Positions 48,123 through 59,106 of a stretch of DNA of 64,000 nt are shown piece by piece. Below the pieces are notes generated by a model, which did no database searches, was not told the DNA's origin, and saw only the letters and a program-made list of their open reading frames with translations. The translations under genes were made by a program, and so were the position numbers. Every line of letters starts with the position of its first letter. Position 1 is the stretch's first letter. This stretch comes from Aquipseudomonas alcaligenes (GTDB lineage: Bacteria > Pseudomonadota > Gammaproteobacteria > Pseudomonadales > Pseudomonadaceae), in contig NZ_QJRX01000009.1 in the NCBI RefSeq assembly GCF_003205495.1, positions 153,980-217,979 of the forward strand, written 5' to 3'.

Positions 48123-51100
48123 ATGCGCCTGAAGTGCATCAAGCTGGCGGGCTTCAAGTCCTTCGTAGACCCCACCACCGTCAGTTTTCCCAGCAACATG
48201 GCGGCGGTGGTCGGCCCCAACGGCTGCGGCAAGTCCAACATCATCGATGCCGTGCGTTGGGTGATGGGCGAGAGTTCGGCGAAGAACCTCCGCGGCGAGT
48301 CGATGACCGACGTCATCTTCAACGGCTCCAACACCCGCAAGCCGGTGACCCAGGCCTCCATCGAGCTGATCTTCGACAACAGCGACAACTCGCTGGTGGG
48401 CGAGTACGCGGCGTTCGCCGAGATTTCCATCCGCCGCCGGGTCACCCGCGACGGGCAGAACACCTACTTCCTCAACGGCACCAAGTGCCGCCGCCGCGAC
48501 ATCACCGACATCTTCCTCGGCACCGGCCTGGGCCCGCGCAGCTACTCGATCATCGAGCAGGGCATGATCTCCAAGCTGATCGAGGCCAAGCCCGAGGATC
48601 TGCGGAATTTCATCGAGGAAGCCGCCGGCATCTCCAAGTACAAGGAGCGCCGCCGCGAGACCGAGAGCCGCATTCGTCGCACCCAGGAGAACCTGGCGCG
48701 CCTGACCGACCTGCGCGAAGAGCTGGAGCGCCAGCTCGAACGCCTGCACCGCCAGGCCCAGGCCGCCGAGAAGTACCAGGAATACAAGGCCGAGGAACGT
48801 CAGCTCAAGGCTCAGCTGGCGGCCCTGCGCTGGCAGACGCTGAACCTGCAGGTCGGTAGCCGCGAACAGGTGATCGGCGACCAGGAAGTGGCCTGCGAGG
48901 CCCTGGTGGCCGAGCAGCGCAGCGCCGACGCGAGCATCGAGCGCCTGCGCGACGGCCACCACGAGCTGTCCGAACGCTTCAACCAGGTGCAGGCGCGCTT
49001 CTATTCCGTGGGCGGCGACATCGCCCGGGTCGAACAGAGCATCCAGCACGGCCAGCAGCGCCTGCGCCAGCTGCAGGATGATCTCAACGAGGCCGAGCGC
49101 GCGCGTCTGGAGACCGAATCGCACCTGGGCCATGACCGCACCCTGCTGGCGACCCTGGCGGAAGAGCTGGCCATGCTCGAACCCGAGCAGGAGCTGACCA
49201 GCGCCGCCGCCGAGGAGTCCGCCGCCGCCCTGGAAGAGGCCGAGAGCGCCATGCATGGCTGGCAGGAGCAGTGGGAAGGCTTCAACCAGCGCAGCGCCGA
49301 GCCGCGCCGCCAGGCCGAAGTACAGCAGTCTCGCATCGCCCAGCTGGAGCAGAGCCTGGAGCGTCTGGCCGAGCGCCAGCGCCGCCTGGCCGACGAATTG
49401 GCCCAGTTGGCGGCCGATCCGGAAGATGCTGCCATCCTCGAGCTGGCCGAACATCTGGCCGCCAGCGAGCTGCAGCTGGAAGAGCTGCACGCCGCCGAAG
49501 CAGGCCAGGCCGAACGCCTCGAACAGTTGCGTGGCGAGCTGCAGCAGGCCACCCAGGCCCAGCAGCAGGCCCAGGGCGAGCTGCAGCGGCTGAATGGCCG
49601 CATCGCCTCGCTGGAGGCGTTGCAGCAGGCCGCGCTGAACCCGGGCAAGGGCGCCGCCGAATGGCTGCGCGAACACCAGTTGAACAACCGTCCGCGCCTG
49701 GCCGAAGGCCTGCGCGTGGAAAGCGGCTGGGAGCTGGCGGTGGAGACGGTGCTCGGTGCCGATCTGCAGGCCGTGCTGCTGGACGATTTCAATAATCTGA
49801 ACCTGGGCGGTTTCGACCAGGGCGAGCTGCGTCTGGTCAATCCGCAGAACGGTGGAGGCCGCGTCGCTGGCAGCCTGCTGGACAAGGTCGAGGCCAGCAT
49901 CGACCTGGCGCCCTGGCTGGGCAAGGTACGCCCGGTGGAGAGCCTCGATCAGGCCCTGGCCCAGCGCTTGCAGCTGGGCGAGGGCGAGAGCCTGATCAGC
50001 CGTGACGGCTACTGGGTCGGCCGACACTTCCTGCGTGTGCGCCGTGCCAGCGAGGCCGAGAGTGGCGTGCTCGCCCGTGGTCAGGAGCTGGAGCGCCTGC
50101 AGGGCGAGCGCGACGAACGCGAGGCGGCCCTGGCCGATCTCGAGGACAACCTGCAGCGCCTGCAGGCCGGCCAGCGCCAACAGGAAGAGGTGCGTGAGCA
50201 ACAGCGCCGCCTGGTGCAGGACGAATCACGTCGCCAGGGCGAGCTGAAAGCCAGGCTTTCCGCCGGCCAGGCCAAGGCCGAGCAACTGGCGCTGCGCCGT
50301 CGCCGCTTGGAGGAAGAGCAGGAGGAGGCTGCCGAGCAGCGCGAGCTGGAGCAGGAGCAGCTGGGCGAAGCGCGCCTGGTGCTGCAGGATGCGCTGGACG
50401 CCATGGCCACCGATACCGAGCAGCGCGAGCAACTGCTGGCCACTCGCGACCAGCTGCGCGAGCGGCTCGACCGGGTGCGCCAGGAGGCGCGCCAGCACAA
50501 GGATCATGCCCACCAGCTGGCCGTGCGCCTGGGTTCGATCAAGGCTCAGCACGAGTCCACGCGCCAGGCGCTGGAGCGTCTGGAGCTGCAGTTCGAGCGC
50601 GCCATCGAGCGCCGCGAGCAGCTTTCGCTGAACCTGGAGGAGGGTGCCGCGCCGCTGGAAGAGCTGCGCATGAAGCTCGAAGAGCTGCTGGAGAAGCGCA
50701 TGGGCGTGGAGGACGAGCTCAAGCTCGCCCGTCTGGCCCTGGAAGATGCCGATCGCGAGCTGCGTGATGCCGAGAAGCGGCGCAGCCAGGCCGAGCAGCA
50801 GGCGCAACTGCTGCGCGGCCAGCTGGAGCAGCAGCGCATGGACTGGCAGGGCCTCAACGTGCGGCGCAAGGCCCTGCAGGACCAGTTGCTGGAAGACGGC
50901 TACGACCTGCACGGGGTGCTCGCCACCCTGCCCAGCGACGCCAGCGAGGCAGCCTGGGACCAGCAGCTGGAGCAACTGGCCGGGCGCATCGCCCGGCTGG
51001 GCGCGATCAACCTGGCGGCGATCGACGAATACCAGCAGCAGTCCGAGCGCAAACGCTACCTGGATGCGCAGAACGCCGACCTGGTGGAGGCGCTGGAGAC

Positions 51101-51611
51101 CCTGGAAAACGTCATCCGCAAGATCGACAAGGAAACCCGCAACCGCTTCAAGGAGACCTTCGACCAGATCAACGCCGGCCTGCAGGCGCTTTTCCCCAAG
51201 GTCTTCGGTGGCGGCCATGCCTACCTGGAGCTGACCGGCGAGGACCTGCTGGATACCGGCGTGGCGATCATGGCGCGGCCGCCGGGCAAGAAGAACAGCA
51301 CCATCCACCTGCTGTCCGGCGGCGAGAAGGCGCTGACCGCGCTGGCCCTGGTGTTTGCCATCTTCAAGCTGAATCCGGCGCCGTTCTGCATGCTCGACGA
51401 AGTGGATGCGCCGCTCGACGACGCCAACGTCGGCCGCTATGCGCGGCTGGTCAAGGAAATGTCGGAGACGGTGCAGTTCATCTATATCACCCACAACAAG
51501 ATCGCCATGGAGATGGCCGATCAGCTGATGGGCGTGACCATGCACGAGCCGGGCTGCTCGCGTCTGGTGGCGGTGGATGTCGAGGAGGCCATGACCCTGG
51601 TCGAGGCCTGA
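48123..51611 (+). CDS. smc: Chromosome segregation protein SMC
   Basis: 1162 residues. N-terminal ATPase half with Walker A GPNGCGKSN (about 32-40), long coiled coils (about 170-500 and 660-1000), a hinge around 510-640 (VLGADLQAVLLDDFNNLNLG), and the C-terminal ATPase half with signature LLSGGEKALTALALVFAIF and Walker B FCMLDEVDAPLDDANV. It organises and resolves sister chromosomes. smc-zipA-ligA is a conserved Pseudomonas order. Confidence 0.97.
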   Translation: MRLKCIKLAGFKSFVDPTTVSFPSNMAAVVGPNGCGKSNIIDAVRWVMGESSAKNLRGESMTDVIFNGSNTRKPVTQASIELIFDNSDNSLVGEYAAFAEISIRRRVTRDGQNTYFLNGTKCRRRDITDIFLGTGLGPRSYSIIEQGMISKLIEAKPEDLRNFIEEAAGISKYKERRRETESRIRRTQENLARLTDLREELERQLERLHRQAQAAEKYQEYKAEERQLKAQLAALRWQTLNLQVGSREQVIGDQEVACEALVAEQRSADASIERLRDGHHELSERFNQVQARFYSVGGDIARVEQSIQHGQQRLRQLQDDLNEAERARLETESHLGHDRTLLATLAEELAMLEPEQELTSAAAEESAAALEEAESAMHGWQEQWEGFNQRSAEPRRQAEVQQSRIAQLEQSLERLAERQRRLADELAQLAADPEDAAILELAEHLAASELQLEELHAAEAGQAERLEQLRGELQQATQAQQQAQGELQRLNGRIASLEALQQAALNPGKGAAEWLREHQLNNRPRLAEGLRVESGWELAVETVLGADLQAVLLDDFNNLNLGGFDQGELRLVNPQNGGGRVAGSLLDKVEASIDLAPWLGKVRPVESLDQALAQRLQLGEGESLISRDGYWVGRHFLRVRRASEAESGVLARGQELERLQGERDEREAALADLEDNLQRLQAGQRQQEEVREQQRRLVQDESRRQGELKARLSAGQAKAEQLALRRRRLEEEQEEAAEQRELEQEQLGEARLVLQDALDAMATDTEQREQLLATRDQLRERLDRVRQEARQHKDHAHQLAVRLGSIKAQHESTRQALERLELQFERAIERREQLSLNLEEGAAPLEELRMKLEELLEKRMGVEDELKLARLALEDADRELRDAEKRRSQAEQQAQLLRGQLEQQRMDWQGLNVRRKALQDQLLEDGYDLHGVLATLPSDASEAAWDQQLEQLAGRIARLGAINLAAIDEYQQQSERKRYLDAQNADLVEALETLENVIRKIDKETRNRFKETFDQINAGLQALFPKVFGGGHAYLELTGEDLLDTGVAIMARPPGKKNSTIHLLSGGEKALTALALVFAIFKLNPAPFCMLDEVDAPLDDANVGRYARLVKEMSETVQFIYITHNKIAMEMADQLMGVTMHEPGCSRLVAVDVEEAMTLVEA

Positions 51612-51785
51612 AAAGTCAGGAAATGCCTTGCGACGGTGCACATTTACCGTTCGTCGTGCTAGCTTAGGCCTCACTTTTGTTACACGCGAAAATCACCTGT
51701 AAAAACATACAGTTGTTCGCGTTCCAAAGGGGCAGGAAGCCCTTATTTTCATTACATTTTCATCGTTCAGGGGCTTGGGAGTTTC

Positions 51786-55020
<3,235 letters not shown>

Positions 55021-57087
55021 TTAACGTGCGGCCTGATCGGTGTCTTGCACCACCAGCGTCTGCCGGCAGACGGGCTCTCTGGTCAGGCGGGGGTCACCGG
55101 CGAATTGCTGACAGAGCTTCCGTGCCCGTGCCAGTAGTTCGGCGGGGGCGCGCTCATCCACTTTCTGCCATGTCGCGTTACGCAGGTCGAGGAGGCGGAA
55201 GCCGACCCGCTCTTCGTCATAGTTGCCGTAGGTAAGCATGTCGCCTGTGCCGATATGTGTGTATTCCTTGCGCTCGATGAGCGCAGGAATCCATTCCGGC
55301 TTCAGCTCGATTTCGCCGCTCGGGCGGACTCGGTAATAGCCGATACCTTGCTGCAGTGCCTGGTCGGGGTCGGGGTCGTTGCTGCGGACGGCGGGTACCG
55401 AGAATCCCGATTCGACGAAGAAATCGCGCTGCGTGGGGGCAGACTGGAATAGCGACAGGCCATCGGGTTTGGCATCTGGAGACAGCCCGAGGTGGTCGAG
55501 AGTCGTAGGCAGAATATCGATCAGCCCGACCGGCCTGTCGACCGACAGACTCGTGCTGGAGAGCGTCGGTTTACCCTTCCGATAGACCTGCATGGCAAGC
55601 AGGACCCGGTACTGGGCGGGGAGCGTGGCATGGGTTCCGTGCCCATTGACCGACAACTGCCACCTGTTCTCATCGCTTCTTGTGCCGGCCAGGTCCAGGG
55701 CATCGGTCGAGAAGGATTCTCCATGGTCCGAAATGAAGAAGATCAGCGCATTGTCGAGACGGCCGGCAGACCTCAGTTGAGCCATGAAACGACCGAACTG
55801 CGCGTCGGCTTCGCTGACGGCTTTCAGGTAGTTGAGGTAGTACTCATCGCTGTAGACCTCAGGAGAGAAACGCTTGAAGCGTTCCTCTGCAAGAGCGCGC
55901 TTGGGAACGAATGCATAAGGCCAGTGAGCCATGCAGAAATGCACGGCAGCTAGAGCGGGGGTCTCGACAGGAATACCGACCAGTTCGGCGGCTGCACTGT
56001 CGACGAATACCGAGCCGCGGTATGCGTTGTAGGCCGCTCTGTTGTTGTGGATGTAAGGAAAGAGGTGGCGACCCAGCGAGGTCTGGCGAGCGAAGTTCAG
56101 CACGGGGGTGTCGGAGGTGGCACCGAGCATGAAATCCCCCGCACCTACGTCTGGGCCGACTATTCGGTCGAAGCCATGCTGGCCTGAGATATTGGCGAAG
56201 CGGCGTTCGTCCATCGCCAGGATGCTTTGATAGCCGAGTGTTTTCAGATACTGGGGGAGGGTCCTGTACTGCGGATCCAGGAAGCTGTCCGGAATCAGAT
56301 TGAAGCGTGCCCCGTGGCGAACCGGATAGACGCCAGTCAATATGCTCATCCAGGCTGGGTAGGTATGTGCCAGGGGCGTCACCGCATCGGGGAAGATCAC
56401 GGAGTCGCGCAGATAACCCTGCAGGTGTGGCGTGTAGGTGTCGCCAATCACATCCGGGCGCAGGGAGTCGAAGCCGACGATGATGACATCGGGATGAGCT
56501 CGCAGCACTCTGGGCCCGTCGTCTGTGACCAGGTTATCCGGCCAGGGCAGCCAGGCGGCCAGAACGCCTATGAGTGCCAGCGCCCACACGGGTTTGCGCA
56601 GCATCCCTCCGCCTAGTAGCAGCACCAGCCAGAGTGCGCTACCGCCCCACAAGAGGGCCCAGAGCACAGGGCCAGCCTCCTCACTGCCAGAGAAGAAGCT
56701 CTGCGGAAAGAAGCACCTGTTGGCTACCAGCGCGAGTACGACGCCCCATACCAGCAACAGGCTGTATCCGCTTCTTTCCCTGGCAAGCCAGCGTGGTGAC
56801 AGCCAGCGCCAGCAACCCAGGATCAGCGCGGCGAGTAGGAGGTGCAGCAGGATGAACGCCACGGCGAACCACAGCATGTCGAAGGCGAACTGGGAGTGAA
56901 GCAGTCCGCCGGAGAAGATCGACTCATAAACCCGGGTTTTCAGCAGGATGTGCAGTTTCGGCGCACTGGTTAACAGCAGGTAGACCAGGCTGAGCAGCAG
57001 CAGGAATACCGTTCCCCCCAGCCAGAGGCGCCAGGAGGCTACGGAGCTGCCTTGATGCCTGCCGGGTTCCATCGTCATGGCCTGCAT
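55021..57087 (-). CDS. Membrane-bound alkaline-phosphatase/sulfatase superfamily enzyme (Thr nucleophile)
   Basis: 688 residues. Five predicted membrane helices (about 21-41, 70-92, 108-124, 141-160, 166-182) precede a periplasmic catalytic domain. Likely metal and catalytic residues: Asp207 in VGFDSLRPD, Thr242 in AHTYPAWMSILTG, Asp454/His455/Glu457 in ISDHGES, and His483/His486 in NGHGTH. The sulfatase signature position normally held by Cys or Ser (formylglycine precursor) is Thr, so true sulfatase activity is unlikely. Five helices plus a Thr nucleophile resemble LtaS and the phosphoethanolamine transferases (EptA, PptA). A good ribosome-binding site (AGGAGTGA) precedes ATG 57087, 11 nt after the AraC-type gene, so the two form an operon. 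Confidence 0.85.
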   Translation of the reverse strand: MQAMTMEPGRHQGSSVASWRLWLGGTVFLLLLSLVYLLLTSAPKLHILLKTRVYESIFSGGLLHSQFAFDMLWFAVAFILLHLLLAALILGCWRWLSPRWLARERSGYSLLLVWGVVLALVANRCFFPQSFFSGSEEAGPVLWALLWGGSALWLVLLLGGGMLRKPVWALALIGVLAAWLPWPDNLVTDDGPRVLRAHPDVIIVGFDSLRPDVIGDTYTPHLQGYLRDSVIFPDAVTPLAHTYPAWMSILTGVYPVRHGARFNLIPDSFLDPQYRTLPQYLKTLGYQSILAMDERRFANISGQHGFDRIVGPDVGAGDFMLGATSDTPVLNFARQTSLGRHLFPYIHNNRAAYNAYRGSVFVDSAAAELVGIPVETPALAAVHFCMAHWPYAFVPKRALAEERFKRFSPEVYSDEYYLNYLKAVSEADAQFGRFMAQLRSAGRLDNALIFFISDHGESFSTDALDLAGTRSDENRWQLSVNGHGTHATLPAQYRVLLAMQVYRKGKPTLSSTSLSVDRPVGLIDILPTTLDHLGLSPDAKPDGLSLFQSAPTQRDFFVESGFSVPAVRSNDPDPDQALQQGIGYYRVRPSGEIELKPEWIPALIERKEYTHIGTGDMLTYGNYDEERVGFRLLDLRNATWQKVDERAPAELLARARKLCQQFAGDPRLTREPVCRQTLVVQDTDQAAR

Positions 57088-57098
57088 TCACTCCTGCG

Positions 57099-57971
57099 TC
57101 ATGAGGCCCTGGGCGCTTCGTTGTTGCCCGCCTTTTCGTCATCGCCCATGAAGCGCGGCATCTCCCGAGGCCGGCTTTCAGTGCGGTATTCGCTGGGGGT
57201 ACAGCCCAGGCATTGCTTGAAGGCGCGCGCAAAGTAGGAGGGGTCCTTGAAGCCCGCCTCGTAGCCGATACTGGTGACCGGCATCTGGCTATTGGCGAGC
57301 AGGTCCTTGGCCAGTTCCATGCGCTTGTTCAGCACGTACTCCATGAAGCCCAGCCCCAGCACCTCCTTGAACAGACGGGAGAAACGGAACGGAGTCATGC
57401 CACAGCGCTGGGCCAGGTCCTTCTGGTCGATACCTTCCTGATAGTGCTGGTCGATGTAACTCACGGCCTTCTGCAGAGCATGGTGCTTCTGGTGCTCCTT
57501 GGTCAGGCGAATGCTGTCCGGCAGGTTGCTGCTGCGCTCGATCTGCAGCTTCCGGGCATGTACATCCTCCTGCCAGCGCAGTTGGCAGAGTCGCTCCAGA
57601 GCCCTGAGGAAGCGGCTCTTCTCGGTACCACAGAGCGGGAGTGCCACGTACTCCCAGACGCCTGAGCGCATGGCCCAGACGGCCAACTCCTCGGAGTGCT
57701 GGACGGTGAACATGCTGATGGGGATCGAGGGGACCGTGCGCTTGACTTCCAGCAGCAGGTTCAGCCCCAGAGCATCGGGCCTGTCGAAGTGCATGCAGAT
57801 CATGTCCGGCGGCTGCCCCGAGTCACGCCCGGAGATCGTCGAGTCCTTGGCCAGGCGGCAATCGCAGGTCGAACGAAACTGCGCGATCAGCTCGTCTGCC
57901 GAACGATCATGAGTCAGATCCATCCACAACAGGAATGGTCTGCGTTGTGCTTTGGCCAAGTCCGACTTCAT
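57099..57971 (-). CDS. AraC-family regulator with degenerate receiver-like N-terminal domain
   Basis: 290 residues from ATG 57971 (a longer form from 58052 would add 27 residues without similarity). Residues 10-~120 look like a receiver fold: LLWMDLTHDR strand start, Asp63 in ICMHFDRPD at the acceptor strand, and WEYVALPL where an active receiver has YLxKP; the Lys is replaced by Leu, so conventional phosphorylation is doubtful. The C-terminal AraC/XylS domain (about 165-265) has two helix-turn-helix units (IDQKDLAQRCGMTPFRFSRL; VTSIGYEAGFKDPSYFARAF). It is divergent from the flp/tad operon and is the best candidate for its regulator. Confidence 0.88.
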   Translation of the reverse strand: MKSDLAKAQRRPFLLWMDLTHDRSADELIAQFRSTCDCRLAKDSTISGRDSGQPPDMICMHFDRPDALGLNLLLEVKRTVPSIPISMFTVQHSEELAVWAMRSGVWEYVALPLCGTEKSRFLRALERLCQLRWQEDVHARKLQIERSSNLPDSIRLTKEHQKHHALQKAVSYIDQHYQEGIDQKDLAQRCGMTPFRFSRLFKEVLGLGFMEYVLNKRMELAKDLLANSQMPVTSIGYEAGFKDPSYFARAFKQCLGCTPSEYRTESRPREMPRFMGDDEKAGNNEAPRAS

Positions 57972-58348
57972 AACCTTAGCTCTGCGCCTTTTTCTCTCGC
58001 CCCACTTGAGCAGTATTGTCACAGTGCCACTAGTGCAAATACCGAATGGCAATATCCGTCATTTTTTTGATAACCGCTCCGTGGAGACATGACAACTATT
58101 TGAAACATATAGGGAAGCACTTCGGCGGAAACTTGCCAGAGGCTGCCGCACGGGCTGCCGTCTGTCGCATGCGAATGGGGTGCAGGAGCACACGCATGGC
58201 ATTCATGCCGAATGCGAGGAAGCAGCAAAAAACTCCTAGTGATCGACAAAAAACTCCTAACCCATCGAGCCAGCCTTCACTAGCGTCAGGAACAGGTCGG
58301 GCATGAGGCGCGACTGCCAGCCAGCTTGGCGTTGATCCAGTTGAAGAG
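57972..58348 (+). other. Intergenic regulatory region between araC-type gene and flp
   Basis: About 380 bp without a credible gene, the longest such gap in the window. It is more A/T-rich than its surroundings near 58030-58125, holds an inverted repeat GCATTC-ATGCC-GAATGC (58199-58215) and a 13-bp direct repeat (58226-58259). An 86-codon open frame from 58046 has no ribosome-binding site and is not supported. No sigma-54 or sigma-28 element was found; the flp start point cannot be placed confidently. Confidence 0.75.
58226..58259 (+). repeat. 13-bp direct repeat upstream of flp (candidate activator site)
   Basis: CAAAAAACTCCTA occurs at 58226-58238 and 58247-58259, identical in both copies and 21 bp apart start to start, two helical turns. 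The repeat is asymmetric with an A6 tract. The downstream edge is 98 bp before the flp ATG. AraC-type monomers typically bind paired direct repeats of about this spacing. Confidence 0.85.
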
Positions 58349-58357
58349 GTGAGCGAG

Positions 58358-58564
58358 ATGAAATTCGATACTGTCAAAGCCTCGGTAGTGAGGTTCCTGA
58401 AGGATGAAGAAGGCCTGACGATTGTGGAGTACGCGGTGGCCGGGGGGCTGATCACTCTGGCGGTGGTGGCTGCGTTCAACCTGTTGGGCGGTGCAGTGGA
58501 TGACAATATCCGCGAGCTCTGCGGCGCAGTGAGCTCGAGCAACGGCTCCGTCACTCCCTGCTAG
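58358..58564 (+). CDS. flp: Flp-type prepilin
   Basis: 68 residues from ATG 58358 (GAGG 8 nt upstream); an in-frame GTG at 58349 would add three. Type IVb prepilin: leader ending FLKDEEG, cleavage after Gly19, then LTIVEYAVAGGLITLAVVAA with Glu at +5 and Tyr at +6, the Flp signature. The C terminus carries two Cys (ELCGAVSSSNGSVTPC) that could form a disulfide loop. It is the major pilin candidate of the Tad pilus. Confidence 0.95.
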   Translation: MKFDTVKASVVRFLKDEEGLTIVEYAVAGGLITLAVVAAFNLLGGAVDDNIRELCGAVSSSNGSVTPC

Positions 58565-58578
58565 TCGGGTCGTCCACC

Positions 58579-59094
58579 ATGAATGCTTGGCAGATGTCGA
58601 TGCAGTATTGGCTGGTGGCTCTGCTGATGCTCGCGGCGGCGAGCGATGTCGCTTGCCGCCGCATTCCCAATCTTTTCGTGCTGATTGGCCTGCTTGCCGG
58701 GCTGCTCGGCCAGTACCTGCTGTCAGGCAGTCCGGCCCAGGCGATTTATGGCGCACTGGCTGGCCTGGCGCTGTTCATGCCCTTCTATGCGATGGGGGGA
58801 ATGGCGGCGGGCGATGTGAAGCTGATGGCCGTGGTCGGCGCTTTTCTCGGCCCACTGGGCGTGGCATGGGCTGCCGCGCTGACGCTGATCGCGGGCAGCC
58901 TGATGGGCATCCTGATCCTTCTGTGGCGCGGCCAGCTGTTCCGATTCGCGCAGCGTTACTGGGCCATGGCCAGTTTGCGTGCCTACGTACCGGCGCAGGC
59001 CGGGGATGCCTCGCAGCTGCGCTTCCCCTTCGCCCTGGCCATCTTGCTGGGGACTGTGGCCAGTCTCTACTGGCTACCGCTGCGGCCCTGGTGA
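58579..59094 (+). CDS. tadV: TadV/CpaA-type prepilin peptidase
   Basis: 171 residues, about five to six membrane helices. Aspartyl protease residues: Asp in AAASDVACRRIPN and Asp in GMAAGDVKLMAVVGA. It lacks the N-terminal methylase domain of PilD, as expected for the short CpaA/TadV class. It cleaves the Flp leader. The ribosome-binding site is weak. Confidence 0.92.
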   Translation: MNAWQMSMQYWLVALLMLAAASDVACRRIPNLFVLIGLLAGLLGQYLLSGSPAQAIYGALAGLALFMPFYAMGGMAAGDVKLMAVVGAFLGPLGVAWAAALTLIAGSLMGILILLWRGQLFRFAQRYWAMASLRAYVPAQAGDASQLRFPFALAILLGTVASLYWLPLRPW

Positions 59095-59106
59095 GGGAGG
59101 GGAATC

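Noticed and set aside
55021..57087. Calling the membrane enzyme a sulfatase
   Set aside because: The formylglycine-precursor position is Thr, so the catalytic modification needed for sulfatase activity cannot form; only the superfamily is supported.
58010..58035. TGGCAC on the - strand ahead of the AraC-type gene as a sigma-54 -24 box
   Set aside because: No GC-containing -12 element lies at the required distance.
58046..58306. 86-codon open frame in the region between the AraC-type gene and flp
   Set aside because: No ribosome-binding site, it runs through the direct repeat and an inverted repeat, and the product has no recognisable feature.
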